Counted from the stretch's first letter, positions 23,005 through 34,049 are shown. The stretch: DNA of 64,000 nucleotides from Tenrec ecaudatus (GCF_050624435.1 NC_134539.1:42564001-42628000), one strand, 5' to 3'. Numbers and translations are program-made. Notes: generated by a model not told the origin, from the sequence alone.

Positions 23005-23880
23005 AAGAGTGTTCCCTAACTATAAGGGCTACCAAAATAAGTAAACACTTTAAAAAATAAATTTATTATATTATTAAAGCTAACATTATTATGGCTATGT
23101 TATTAAAGTTATAAGGTTTGTAAACATTATAAAGTTACTAATATTATAGTTTATATTATTAAAGTTAAAGGGCCCATTTGTATTTTCTTTAACATTTAGG
23201 ATAAGTTAAAAAGATTGCTACAAAACTACAGAAAACTTTTATTAAATAAGAGTATCAAAATGTGAAGCTATTGTTTCCTGACATGTCATCATCTAGGTCT
23301 ATACACTTCTGAATATTGTACTTCCATCTCGCTAACTCTTCCCCAAAGAATTCTGTACTTTTCTATTTAAACGACATCAAAGTAACAATTTTGGCCTCCT
23401 CAAGAGACTCAAATCACATTTATTTAAGTTTTCTTTGAGCTTAAGGAACATAAACATCTGAAAAGGCAAGATCAGATTCCATGTCACTGGGGTAAGTTTC
23501 AAACAAAATTCACATAGGCCAGCCCTTGCTGTCCTGAAAGAAAGTAGGTGCACAAAGTTTCTGGCTTTTTTTCTTTTTCTTTTTTCTCTTCTACTAACCA
23601 ACGCAGTTACCCATTTTCTTAAAACTTCTTACAACTAAGTTCTTATGATTATTTTGTGTCCTTTGAGAAAATTCCCAAAAAAAGTATCCATAATTGTTTG
23701 AGCTGACCTCTCTGCCTTGACTTGGCCTTGCACATTCCCTTGAAAAGCACTGTTTTGATTGGTCCTTGCTCTCTGGATCATAATGGCAAATCCCAAACTT
23801 GTCCCAGCTAATGTTTTGTTCCATGAAATCATCTTCATTAGCTTTGATCTTGCTTAAAAACTGATGGAAAGATTAGTTCC
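23005..23880 (-). pseudogene. mariner transposase remnant, antisense
   Basis: The minus-strand frame around 23635-23824 reads WDKFGICHYDPESKDQSKQC, then ..NNYGYFFWEFSQ. This parallels the HHYDPESKQQSMQW...VFWD block of mariner transposases. Further minus-strand pieces at 23377-23600 and AT-rich flanks (23005-23250) fit the rest of the element. Multiple frameshifts; terminal inverted repeats were not resolved. Confidence 0.65.
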
Positions 23881-24140
23881 TGGAGCCAGCTAATCTTAGT
23901 GCATCACTATTTTCTGTGCCTTTTTCTCTGAAGGCTCCATAATGAGACTAAGACACATGTATTACTGAAAGAATTTGTCTGTAGCCATTCATTGAGCAGA
24001 GATACGTTTAAACACATTCTGTTTGAAATAAACTAATGCGTATATGAAAGAGAATCTTAGCAATGTTTTTTACTTACTCTTTAAATCTGACTAGGTGATT
24101 CAGAACAATCCTTATTTTGATCACAACTAAATATGCTGTA
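23881..24140. other. Unassigned DNA
   Basis: No gene or repeat is recognised. Confidence 0.3.
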
Positions 24141-24623
24141 GAAAAAGGATATCTTTGGAAAGGGGGAACTGATTAAAAGGATCCACATGTGACCTCCTCC
24201 CTGGGAGATGGACGGGAGAGAAGGGGGGGAAGGGAGACTCCGGATAGGGCAAGATATGACAAAATAACAATCTGTGGATTATCGAGGGCTCATGAGGGAG
24301 GGGGGAAGGTGGGGGAAAAAAAAGAGGACCTGATGCAGAGGGTTTAAGTGGAGAGAAAATGCTTTGAGAGTGATTGGGGCAAAGAATGTGCAGATGTGCT
24401 TTATACAATTGATATATGTATATGTGTGGACTGTGGTGGGTGTTGTATGAGCCCCTAATAAAATATAAAAAAAGAAAATTTAAAAAAAAGAAAATGATTA
24501 GGGCAAAAAATGTACAGATGTGCTTTATACAATTGATGTATGTATATGCATGGATTGTGATGAGTTGTATGAGCCCCTAATAAAATGTTTTAAAAAGGAA
24601 AAAAAAAGAAAAAGGATATCTTT
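24141..24623 (+). mobile_element. L1 3' end with duplicated 3' terminus, 16-bp TSD
   Basis: GAAAAAGGATATCTTT flanks the insertion at 24141-24156 and 24608-24623. Inside are two 3' modules. The first (24157-24465) runs from GGGGGAACTGATT through a polypurine tract to AGCCCCTAATAAAATA. After an A-rich linker (24466-24490), a truncated second module (24491-24595) starts AAAATGATTAGGGCAAA and ends AGCCCCTAATAAAATG. Both lie in one insertion, so the source transcript already carried two tandem 3' ends. Confidence 0.85.
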
Positions 24624-24706
24624 AAAAGCACCAAAGAGCTGACTAGATATTAAAAAGTAAATTAAAATCTTAAGAGCAAAACAAATAACTCAAACCTGAA
24701 TTTCAT

Positions 24707-24790
24707 CACCGTTAAGTCATTTCTTACTCACAATGACCCAATAGGACAGAGGAGAACAGCTCCCCAGAGTAGTTGCCCACGGGCTAAACT
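24707..24790 (-). mobile_element. AfroSINE fragment, antisense
   Basis: ATCACCGTTAAGTCATTTCTTACTCACAATGACCC (parts) and GGACAGAGGAGAACAGCTCC correspond to the antisense SINE tail and body. Confidence 0.55.
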
Positions 24791-24837
24791 GTAAAAAGCT
24801 CAGAACAGAGACAGGCAAAAGAATGCACTCAGTGTCT

Positions 24838-25196
24838 GTGATAGCCACATAATTTTATGTCAACTTGAAGATGTATAAAGGTGGAGGGATAGAGTCTAAC
24901 CTGTCACTCAGGTTAAAGGCTGATGCTATCTCCTTGGAGATATGACCTTCTTGTAAGAATGACCCTGGAACCCTCTCTCTGCTATTCCCTTCCAGCTGGC
25001 TGGCCACCTTGAAAGCTGCCAGAACCCTGCCATGTCTCCACCCAGTTTGGGTCCACAAGACTTTGCACCCACCAGCCTGTGATCTTCCTGCATTCTGCAT
25101 CATTTCCTGTGTTTTGCTGGGTCTGAAGAGGGACTTATGGGCTAGTATTAGACTTATGGACTTGAGTTGAACTGGGCTGGGAGGTTTTCTTGATAC
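24838..25196 (+). mobile_element. LTR-like repeat, sense, 3'-truncated by L1
   Basis: It starts TGTGATAGCCACATAATTTTATGTCAACTTG (in parts). It shares GGGACTTATGGGCTAGTATTAGAC and GGGAGGTTTTCTTGATACATAA with the complement of 15186-15350. It ends at the junction with the L1 3' end. Confidence 0.6.
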
Positions 25197-26092
25197 ATAA
25201 CTACTTCTCCCTCCCGACACAACCGCTGAAGCCAAAGTGGGTGAACAAGCAAATGAGGTAAAGAAAGCTGATGGTGCCCGGCTATCAAAAGAGATAGCGT
25301 CTGGGGTCTTAAAGGCTTGAAGGTAAACAAGCGGCCATCTAACTCAGAAAGCAACAAAGCCCACATGGAAGAAGCACACCAATCTGTGCGATCATAAGGT
25401 GTCCAAGGGATCAGGTATAAGGCATAGTCAGAACAAATAAATTTTACTATAGTGAATGAAGGGGGAAGTGCAGAGTGGAGACCCAAACCCCTTTTGTTGG
25501 CCACTGAAGATCCCCTCGTAGAGGGGTCTAGGGGAGGAGATGAGTCAGTCAGGGTGTGATGTAGCACCGATGAAGAATACAGCTTTCCTCTAGTTCCTAA
25601 ATGCTTCCTCTCCCAACCCCCCACTATCATGATCTGAATCCTACCTCGCAAGTCTGGATAGAGCAGAGGATGTACACTGGTGCAGATGGGAGCTGTAGGC
25701 ACAGGGAATCCAGGGTGGATGATACCTTCAGGACCAGGGGTGTGAGGGGCGATACTAGGAGAGTAGAGGGTGAGTGGGTTGGAAAGGGGGAACCGATTAC
25801 AAGGATCTACATATGACCTCCTCCCTGGGGGATGGACAACAGAAAAGGGGGTGAAGGGAGACATCGGACAGGGCAAGATATGACAAAATAATAATTTATA
25901 AATTATCAAGGGCTCATGAGGGATGGGGGGCGGGGAGGGGGGTGAAAAAGAGGACCTGATGCAAATGGCTTAAGTGGAGAGCAAATGCTTTGAAAATGAG
26001 GGCAATTAATGTACAGATGTGCTTTACACAATTGATGTATGTATGGATTGTGATAAGAGTTGTATGAGCCCCTAATAAAACATTTTTTAAAA
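25197..26092 (+). mobile_element. Young L1 3' end, about 0.9 kb, sense
   Basis: It runs CTCCCGACACAACCGCTGAA...GGTGCCCGGCTATCAAAAG...GGGGTCTTAAAGGCTTGAAGG...polypurine tract (25921-25945, four G-runs of at least three)...GAGCCCCTAATAAAACA and A-tail. The polypurine tract can form a G-quadruplex, a hallmark of mammalian L1 3' UTRs. The antisense 251-codon frame here is a shadow. Confidence 0.75.
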
Positions 26093-26510
26093 AAGAATAA
26101 CAACCTTTGAATTATTTTTAAACTGGTCCCGAATGGGCAATACTTTCAGCACTATGAAAAGCCAAATACATATCCTCTCTAGAGAAAAACCACCTTCATC
26201 CTAAGTCTCAAAAGATCCCACATGTAATTTCTCATATAAATGAACAGCACAGAGTAAAAAAAAATAACCTACTATACAAACAAAGCACTATGAACAAAAT
26301 TGTTTAGAAACAACAGAACAAATTGACAATGTAAACAGACTTTTACAGGCTTCTGATGTTGGAATTATCAGAGCCAGGCTATAAAAACCAGGATGCCTAA
26401 TGTTTTTGTTTGTTTGTTTGATTTTAATAGCTGAAGAAAAATTATGTATATATTTTAAATTCTTGAGAAATTCACTTCTGATTGGAGAAGCTATAGGGAC
26501 TAGCCTCATC
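26093..26510. other. Unassigned DNA
   Basis: No repeat or gene is recognised; it precedes the SPIN insertion. Confidence 0.3.
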
Positions 26511-26689
26511 CTCTAGAGCAGTGGTTCTCAACCTTCCTAATGCCGTGAGCCCCCCAACTATAAAATTATTTTCATTGATACTTCATAACTGTAATTTTGC
26601 TACTGTTATGAATCAGGCGACCCCTATGAAAGGGTTATTTGACCCCCAAAAGGGTTGCGACCCACAGGTTGAAAACCGTTGCTCTAGAG
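26511..26689. mobile_element. SPIN-type hAT MITE with perfect 8-bp TSD
   Basis: A 163-bp element (26519-26681) starts CAGTGGTTCTCAACCTTCC and ends CACAGGTTGAAAACCGTTG, inverted-repeat ends typical of SPIN. It has internal TCATAACTGTAATTTTGCTA and GACCCCCAAA. Perfect CTCTAGAG duplications flank it (26511-26518 and 26682-26689). It is non-autonomous and has no transposase. SPIN is known for horizontal transfer into tenrec and several other tetrapods. Confidence 0.92.
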
Positions 26690-26924
26690 CCCTGAAAAAG
26701 AAAGACTAGCTTTGCCCAAGCCCTGAATTAATACTCCTAGCCAGCAGAAGTGTGGGAAAATAAATTTCATTTTTTAAAGCCACCGACTTAGGGCCCTTTT
26801 TGTTGTTGGTACAGCAGTATTAGCAAGTTAAGACATAAGCTAAACCCACTAGCAGCATGTCGAGCTGGACTCACAAGACAGTACGATAAAAATTAAACAT
26901 ACATTTTAACTCTTGTGATAGTTG

Positions 26925-27555
26925 TTTGTGTCAACTTGGCTCAGCCAGGATTCTCAATGGCTTGACAGTTAAGACCTAATAATCTCCCTCAGTGTGACCT
27001 AGTATAGTGTAATCCACTCCATAATGGGCATCCAATGACTTGTAAGAAGATTAGGGTGGAATGTAACCTTCTTACCCAGGTCACCGCTCTCTTCACATTT
27101 CATCGGGGATGTAGCCTACTTTGCATATAAGTAGACTCTAAGGTACACTTCTGTGCTTTTTGCTGGGTATGGATCTTTCATCTGGATCATTCATTTCCAG
27201 TTCTGGAGCCAAAAGATTGCCATGTTGCCTGTCGATTTAGGAGACATCAGAAGCTTGCCATCTGAGCTGTTGACCTTGAAATTATTGGACTCTACAGCCA
27301 TACGTTTGGCCTACTTGGACTCATTGACCTCTGCATCCACCAGCCCGTGGTCTTCCTGCTTCATCAGCTCCTGCAGCTTTGCAAGTCAGAAGAGCCCTTC
27401 ATTTAACATCTGGCCCACGGACTTGAATCAGACTGGACTTACTCATTTCCACAACTGTGTGAGATGTTTTCGTGACATAAATTTCTCTCCTTATATCCAT
27501 CGCTATCTCCATCCATATCTAAATCTATCTAATCCTGATCATCTCACAGGCATTT
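26925..27555 (+). mobile_element. Older LTR-like repeat, sense
   Basis: It begins GTTTGTGTCAACTTGGCTCAG and ends near CTCCATCCATATCTAAATCTATC. It contains CATCTGGCCCACGGACTTGAA and TTTCGTGACATAAATTTC. The layout resembles the other 'GTCAACTTGG' LTR-like repeats. Its 152-codon frame is not convincing as a gene. Confidence 0.5.
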
Positions 27556-27779
27556 CTTCTCTAGAAGATCCAGTCCTAAAAGCTGAAATGTCTACAGAAG
27601 GTTATGAATGACAGCGGAAACCCATTTGTAGTGTCCACACATGGGTTAGCCTCCCGTGATGCTCCTCGGACCACGGACCAGGGACACGACTAGCCTTGTC
27701 ATCGTGCAGAGTGCCTGGGAAAGTGGACTCCTGCTGACGCAGTTAGCTTAAAACGTAACTCCTTATCATCTGATTTCCC

Positions 27780-28110
27780 TTTGATGAATTTGAAATTTCT
27801 TGTAGTTTTTAATATTTTCTGCTTTCTTTTCAACTGGGGTTTTTTTCTGTTTCACTTTGTAATTATTGTGGTTTTTAATGTTTTTTCCAAGATAGGCAAA
27901 TCTACAGAGTCAGTAACTGGAATGATGGTTCCTTGGGGGTATGGCAGGGAAAATTGGAGGGAATTGGGGAGCTAACAGTGATGAATATAAGAATAAAGGA
28001 CATATTCTAAAAATGTTTGTGGTGATGATTGTACAACTCAATGTGATCAAACTATTGAATGATATCAGTGAATTATATGTCAATCCAACTGTTAAAATAA
28101 AACAAAAAAG
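27780..28110 (+). mobile_element. Older afrotherian-type L1 3' UTR, sense
   Basis: TTTTCAACTGGGGTTTTTTTC, GTTTTTAATGTTTTTTCC, and GTGGTGATGATTGTACAACTC...AAACTATTGAATG...AACTGTTAAAATAAAAC follow the order of an L1 tail. Confidence 0.55.
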
Positions 28111-28304
28111 GAATGTCAAAACAAAAATTAAAAATTTCTGCTTTTTAATTGTTCATTGTTTTAAAGCTATAGGCTAGGATTTGAACAAACATTTCACAAG
28201 AAAGGATATTCAAATTGCCACTTAAAAAAAGGCAGGAAAAAAAGCTTACCATCATTAGTCATGAAAGAAATACAAATCAAAATTATAATGAGATACCACC
28301 TCAC

Positions 28305-28496
28305 TCCTATTAGAATAAAAATTTAAAACCTCCATACCACTCTGATTTATAATGGCCCCATAGAACAACATACACTGTCCCCTGTGGGTTTTTGAGGCAG
28401 CAAATCTGTAGGGGAACAGAAAGCGTCATCTGTCTCCTATTGAGCAGCTGTTCTTGGAGCTAGCAGCCCCACAAGTCCCACCTTCCTATTAGAATA
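28305..28496 (-). mobile_element. SINE in L1 with 13-bp TSD
   Basis: A 166-bp antisense SINE fragment (28318-28483) is flanked by identical TCCTATTAGAATA repeats (28305-28317 and 28484-28496). Shared words include CCCCTGTGGGTTTTTGAGGC and AGCAGCTGTTCTTGGAGC. The L1 context is continuous when it is removed. Confidence 0.8.
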
Positions 28497-28800
28497 GTAG
28501 TGATTAAAACAGCAACAGCCAAAAGGAAAACAGTCGGTGCTGGCAGAGTTGTGGAAAAACTGGAATTCTTATACATTGCTGGCAAAATAGTGTAACCAGT
28601 GCGAAAAAGCTTGGCAGCTCCACAGAAAATTGAATATAGAACTTCTGTATGACCCAACAACCAATCCTAGCTAAATACCAGAAGAAGTTAACAGAGAAAC
28701 AAAAATAGAAACCAAAGTTCATTGCAGCACCTTTCACAATAGCAGAAAGGTGAAAACAATTGGAATATTTGTTAACAGATGAATGGATAAGCACAACGTG

Positions 28801-28848
28801 GTATGTGTGTGTGTTTGTGTGTGTGTGTGTGAGTGTGTGTGTGTTTAC
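28801..28848 (+). repeat. (GT)n microsatellite in L1
   Basis: An imperfect GTGTGT run broken by TTT and GAG, grown within L1 sequence. Confidence 0.85.
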
Positions 28849-29024
28849 ATCCACACATAGGACTACTACTCAGGTTATGGAGGAATGAAGTCCTGATACA
28901 TGTCCCTACATGGATCAACCTCAAAAAAATCACACTAACTGCAAACAGTCAGTTTTGAAAAGCAAATATTGTATGATCTCACTTATATGAAATAAACAAT
29001 TATCTATAACTCCGATCTGTGCTT

Positions 29025-29430
29025 AGAGGGCGTCTAGTTACCTGGTGCTGCCATTACAGAAATACCACAAACCAGCAGCTTTCATGAATTTCCTCCCTTG
29101 CAGTTTAGGTGGTGAGAAGTTTGGATTCAAGGTGACAGACTAGGGAGAGGCTTGTTTTCTCTCTTCGCTTTGGAAAAAACGTCCTTGCCTCTTTGAGTTT
29201 CTGCTCCGTGATCGTGTGACTAGCCTCTCTCCTCCTCATCACTGCTTCCTCACTTGCTTGTTTGATCGCTTTATATCTCAGGAGATTGACTCAAGATATA
29301 CTCTACATTCATCAGGTCTTAGTAACATAAAGAAAACCATTCCCAAGTGCAATTATAACCATAGATGTAAGGGATAAGATTTACAACACATATTTGGGGG
29401 AACAAAATTCAATCCATACCATGGGGCATT
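29025..29430 (-). mobile_element. LTR-like repeat (MaLR-like) inside L1
   Basis: ACCTGGTGCTGCCATTACAG, AAATACCACAAACCAGCAGC and the end GGGGGAACAAAATTCAATCCATACC (in parts) resemble the antisense MaLR-type LTRs common in mammals. L1 sequence continues on both sides. Confidence 0.5.
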
Positions 29431-29659
29431 GAGTTTACACAAATGGTTGTAACGTGATTTGGAAAAGGAGAGGTAGAATGGTTCTACAACTTGAAAAATG
29501 TAATCAATGTCACTTAGTTGTATGTGTAGTAATTACTGAGATGGCATATGTTTTGTTATGTACATTTTCACTACAATACAAAAAGTAACCACAATTAGAG
29601 GCTAAATGAAGAAAATCATTGTTGTTGAGAGGATAATTTGGTCATAGAGGAGCGAATTA

Positions 29660-29898
29660 AAAATATTTTGTTCATGGGTGCATAAGCAAATGTGGTGAAG
29701 AAAGCTGATGGTGCCCGGCTATCAAAAGAGATAGTGTCTGGGGTCTTAAAGGCTTGAAGGTGAACAAGCGGCCATCTAGCTCAGAAGCAACAAAGCCCAC
29801 ATGGAAGAAGCACACCGGCCAGTGCGATCACGAGGTGCCAAAGGGACCAGGTATAAGGCATCATGCAAAAAAAGAAAAAAGATATATGTGTGTATATG

Positions 29899-29982
<84 letters not shown>

Positions 29983-30644
29983 ATATTGAATGAAGGGGAA
30001 AGTGCAGAGTGGAGACCCAAGGCCCAAGTGTCGGCCAATGGAGATCCCCTCATAGAGGGGTTTAGGAGAGGAGATGGGTTAATTAGGGTGCGAGGTAGTA
30101 CCGATGAAGAACACAGCTTTCCCCCAGATCCTGGATGCTTCCTCCCCCCAACTACCATGATCTGAATTCTACCTTGCAGGGCTGGATAGGGCAGAGGTTG
30201 CACACTGGTACATATGAGGGCTGGAGGCACAGGGAATCCAGGGTGGGTGATACCTTCAGGACCAAGGGTGTGAGGGGCGATGCTGGGAGAGTGGAGGGTG
30301 AGTGGGTTGGAAAGGGGGAACTGATCACAAGGATCCACATGTGACCTCCTCCCTGCGGGAGAGACGGCGGAGAAGGGGGGGAAGGGAGACTCCGGATAGG
30401 GCAAGATATGACAAAATAACGATGTATAAATTACCAAGGGCACATAAGGGAGGGGGGAGCGGGGAGGGAGGGGAAAAAAAAAAGAGGACCTGATCCAAAG
30501 GGCTTAAGTGGAGAGCAAATACTTTGAGAATGATTGGGGCAAAGAATGTACAGATGTGCTTTAAACAATTGATGTATGCATATGTATGGACTGTGATAAG
30601 AGTTGTATGAGCCCCTAATAAATTGTTTAAAAAATATTTTGTTC
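29660..30644 (+). mobile_element. L1 insertion 1 of a tandem pair, with TSD
   Basis: L1 3' end 29674-30630 (GGTGCATAAGCAAATGTGG ... AGCCCCTAATAAATTG) is flanked by AAAATATTTTGTTC at 29660-29673 and 30631-30644. It carries a compound microsatellite (29882-29981) and a polypurine tract (30450-30478). It closely matches the 25.2-kb copy. Confidence 0.8.
29882..29981 (+). repeat. Compound (TG)n(TA)n microsatellite
   Basis: A run of about 14 TG units (29909-29937) passes into about 22 TA units (29937-29980). It lies where other L1 copies have only an A-rich segment, so it is an expansion inside the L1. Confidence 0.95.
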
Positions 30645-31523
30645 TGCTGAAGACAAAAGGGGTGCATAAGCAAAAGCGGTGAAGAAAGTGGAAGGTGCCT
30701 GGCTGTCAAAAGATATAGAATCTGGGATCCTATAGGCTGGAAGATAAACAAGGGGCCATCTAACTGAGAAAAAAGAAAGCCCACATGGAAGAAGCACACC
30801 AGCCTGTGATATCACAAGGCATTGAAGGGATCATGTATCAGGCATTAAAGATTAAAAAAAATCATAGCATTATGACTGAGGGGGAGTGAGGAGTGGGGAC
30901 CCAGGGCCCACCTGTGGGAAATTAGACATCTCCTTGCAGAAGGGCTGCGGGGAGGAGATGAGCCAGTCAGGGTGCAGTGTAGCAAATGATGAAATATACA
31001 ATTTTCCTCTAGTTCTTGAATTCTTCCTCCCCGCCCCCACACACACTATCATGATCCCAATTCTACCTTACACATCCGACTGGACCGGAGGATGTACACT
31101 GGCACAGATAGCAACTGGAAACAGGGAATCCAGGACAGACGGACCCCTCAGGACCAGTAATGAGAGTGGTGATATTGGGAGGGTGGAGGGAAGGGGAGGG
31201 AGAAAGGGGGAATAGATTACAACATCTACATATAACCTCCCCACTGGGAGACCAACAGCGGAGAAGTGGGTGAGGGGAGACGTTGGATAGTGTAAGATAT
31301 GACAAAATAATAATAATTTATAAATTATCAAGACTTCAGGGGGGGAGCAGGGAGGGAGGGGGGGAAATGAGGAGGTGATACCAAGGGCTCAAGTAGAAAG
31401 CAGGTGTTTTGAGAATGACGATGGCAACATATGTACAAATGTGCTTTACACAATTGATGCATGTATGGATTGTGATAAGTGTTGTATGAGCCCCTAATAA
31501 AATGGTTAAAAAATGTTTTGTTC
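30631..31523 (+). mobile_element. L1 insertion 2 at the same target site
   Basis: L1 3' end 30645-31509 is flanked by AAAATATTTTGTTC (30631-30644) and AAAATGTTTTGTTC (31510-31523, one mismatch). It is more diverged than insertion 1 and belongs to a different 3'-UTR subgroup (TGTGCTTTACACAATTGATG and GGGGACCCAGGGCC). Confidence 0.8.
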
Positions 31524-32629
31524 CAGGTATCAAACATCTTCGGGTACACCATTATGAGCTTGCCAAATAGTCTCCTTCATTTAATAACCATGATTCAATG
31601 TCACTTTGGAGGAGGCAGCATTCACTGGGATGCGCAACCTGCAAAGGTCCCACAGTTAGTAATTTGCCACACCGGTTATCAACGATCCATTTGTCTGACT
31701 CCAGAGCCCAGAGTGCCAGGATGCTTGAGTTGCTAACAAGAAAGGCAAAGTAAGGAATAAGGGCAGTTGAGCTTCAGGCTCTTTTTGAAAAAAGAGACTT
31801 TGCTTCAGGGAAGTTTATTACTATTGCCATGATCCTCGGTTCCTAGATTATAAATTATCTCTACCAATACTCGCCCAAGCAATTACCCTGAGGCCTGAAG
31901 GAGTTTATGCACCTTCCCACAGGAAGCAATTTACTTTCCTTTCCCCGGGAGAACAAGGACCCATTAAGCTTCCAAAGAAGACATTTTTTCCCATTACCTG
32001 ATCACTTTAACAGACATTTACTTTTTTTCTAAATAATATTAAAATAATATAGAGGACTTATTTTCCGAGTTTAGAGGAGGCCACTAGGACGAACTGAATG
32101 GGCCTCCTCAAGCGAGTCTTACCCACAGGCAGTGGTGCTCCCTCTGAATTACATCTGCCTTGACATTTACTTCCCCGAGCGGCGCCCGCGTTGACAATAT
32201 TCTTAAATGTGAAATGGCTCTCAAGCCGCAACTTTTAATTCCACTGTGACATTATCCTTTTCTTTTACCCGAAGTCATGAATGAGTCGTGCTTGGCAACA
32301 CACGGAGAAAACTGCTGATTTCAGGAAACGGACTGGAAATAGAATTAGAACTTTACGGCCTAGAGAGCTGGGATCGGGTTACTAAGTCTTTCCTTAGACG
32401 AAAATTCCACTAGAACTTTCCGTGAATATTTCACCACGGGAGGACTTGGATTCTAGGAAGGCACCTGTCTGGCAGAAAGAGGATTTACACATAACAAACA
32501 TTTGCTGAAGGCCTGCAGCTCGGATTTGGCAGGGTTCTCTTACTTTCATCTTCAAAGTGATCTGATGAAAGACTTTTTCTCAGACTTACTTCATAGAGGG
32601 GAAACGTAACATGCAGCAGAGACGCTACG
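31524..32629. other. Unique DNA, candidate conserved element
   Basis: No transposon signature. The part 32150-32320 has CCGAGCGGCGCCCGCG followed by AAATGTGAAATGGCTCTC and TTTTAATTCCACTGTGAC, a mixture resembling conserved noncoding DNA. No data on conservation were available. Confidence 0.3.
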
Positions 32630-32742
32630 GGGCCAGCCCAAACCTTTACAACTGAAAATCAGTTTCTGTCACGGACCCGAACCTCCAACTTCTCAGTTAA
32701 CAGCTGAGCACATTAATCGTTTGCACCACCCAAGGATGCCAG
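32630..32742 (-). mobile_element. AfroSINE fragment, antisense
   Basis: It contains AACCTTTACAACTGAAAATC, ACCCGAACCTCCAACTTC, AGTTAACAGCTGAGCACATTAA and CACCACCCAAGGATGCC. These match the antisense SINE head and body in order. Confidence 0.6.
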
Positions 32743-32879
32743 CCTCACAGTGAATAGGTGGCAAAAGGGGTCTGGCAACTCTCCTGTCTCCAAGCTACGG
32801 CTCCTCCCACTGTCCTACCGCTGCTTCCCTCTACAGAGCCACCTCTATCACTAAGTAAGTATCTTAAAGGCACGCGGAA

Positions 32880-33640
32880 CAAAGTACGAACAGAATAGGT
32901 ACATTCACGTTCATCGCAGCACTGTACCGAACAGCCAGAGCTGGAAGCCACCCAAATGCTCAGCAGGGGAAGAGGGGATAAAGCAGCATTGGTCCATGCA
33001 CACAATGGAATACTCCACATCACTACAAAATGAGAATGAAACTGTGGAACGCCGAGGAGCCCTGGTGGCATCATGGTTATGTATTGGGCTGTTAACCGTA
33101 AGGTTGGCAGTTCAAAACCACCAGCAGCTCTGCGGAAGAGAGACTGGGTTTTCTACTCCCCTACAGAGTTGCAGTCCCAGAAACGCACAGGGGCAGCTCT
33201 GCCCAGTTAGGGTCACTATGAGTCAGCATCAACTTGATGGCAGTGGGTTAAGTTTGGTTGAGTTGAGATGAGCATTGAGCTGAGTTATGAAAGACCTAAT
33301 GACATGGAGAGAGCTGAAGGACATCATGCTGAGGGAAGTTAGTCAAAAGAGAAGGAAAGATTGTATAAGACCACAGTTATTTTAAAAATTAAAAAGTTAT
33401 CTTTCCAAAAGAAATGGGCTTTGCTGTACTGGGGGCTGGGTGGGGGCAAGTAATAGGGTAAATAGATGTTAACTTGGTGACGGAGAACATCTTCAGATAA
33501 AAGGGCGTTGGGAAGAAAGAGGCTTGAGAGTCAGGGGCCATTATTGGGTAAGTTGATAAGTTGTTAAAAGTTGAGAATTCAAAAATGATGATCTGTAACT
33601 CCATACCTAATTTACAACAAAAAGTTTAAATGTTTCTAAA
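32880..33640 (+). mobile_element. L1 (sense), split by AfroSINE
   Basis: L1 words ACATTCACGTTCATCGCAGC, CCACCCAAATGCTCAGC and CACAATGGAATACTCCACATC precede 33053. GAAAGACCTAATGACATGG, AAGGACATCATGCTGAGGG and TTGTATAAGACCACAG follow 33268. Removing the SINE restores L1 order. Confidence 0.7.
33053..33268 (+). mobile_element. AfroSINE, well preserved
   Basis: Head GGAGCCCTGGTGGCATCATGG; tRNA-like B-box region GGCAGTTCAAAACCACCAGC; body CTACTCCCCTACAGAGTTGC and GGGTCACTATGAGTCAGC; tail GATGGCAGTGGGTTAAG. This copy best shows the family's structure: a tRNA-derived head and a tail shared with BovB. Confidence 0.92.
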
Positions 33641-34049
33641 AATAATAAGATAATAGTAATTTGTACTTAGAATTCTTTTGAGGATGAAATAATATATATG
33701 GAATCTTTAGTATGGTGCTTAGCTTAAAATTCTCCCCCCGAAAATTTTATAATATTGGCTAATATTATTAATACTTTATGAGACATCACTTTCAACAAGG
33801 TGATTTCTGGGATGTTATTTTTATTGGCTAAGTCCATATACATAGTCAAACTAGCAAGAGGTAAGAATTAAATATATGGCAATTCTGGTAAATCATTGTC
33901 TCCTGTTCTTTCTCAAAGCAAAGGAAATAGATTCTATGATTTTCAAAGATTACTTGCCACCAACTATAATGACCTGCTACTTGTAGAAACTCCTCTCAGA
34001 TCTAAGAATGTAGTCATTGAACCCAGATCTGTTGGTGTCCATTCTGCAT
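33641..34049. other. Unassigned AT-rich DNA
   Basis: No gene or repeat is recognised. Confidence 0.3.

Larger units (their letters stand above)
28180..29585 (+). mobile_element. Old L1 (L1MA-like), sense, carrying SINE and LTR insertions
   Basis: It has classic L1 words: ATTCAAATTGCC, CATCATTAGTCATG, GAGATACCACCTCACTCC, ACTGGAATTCTTATACATTGC and GATGAATGGATAAGCAC. The 3' tail CACTACAATACAAAAAG ends at about 29585. It is interrupted by an AfroSINE (28318-28483, TSD) and an LTR-like piece (29025-29430). A GT microsatellite has grown in it at 28801-28848. Confidence 0.75.

Noticed and set aside
25154-25909. 251-codon minus-strand ORF
   Set aside because: It is the antisense of an L1 3' UTR. 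Similar shadow frames appear in the other copies (29781-30443, 24127-24408).
29754-30165. ORFs rich in Val-Cys-Tyr-Ile repeats
   Set aside because: They are translations of the TG/TA microsatellite.
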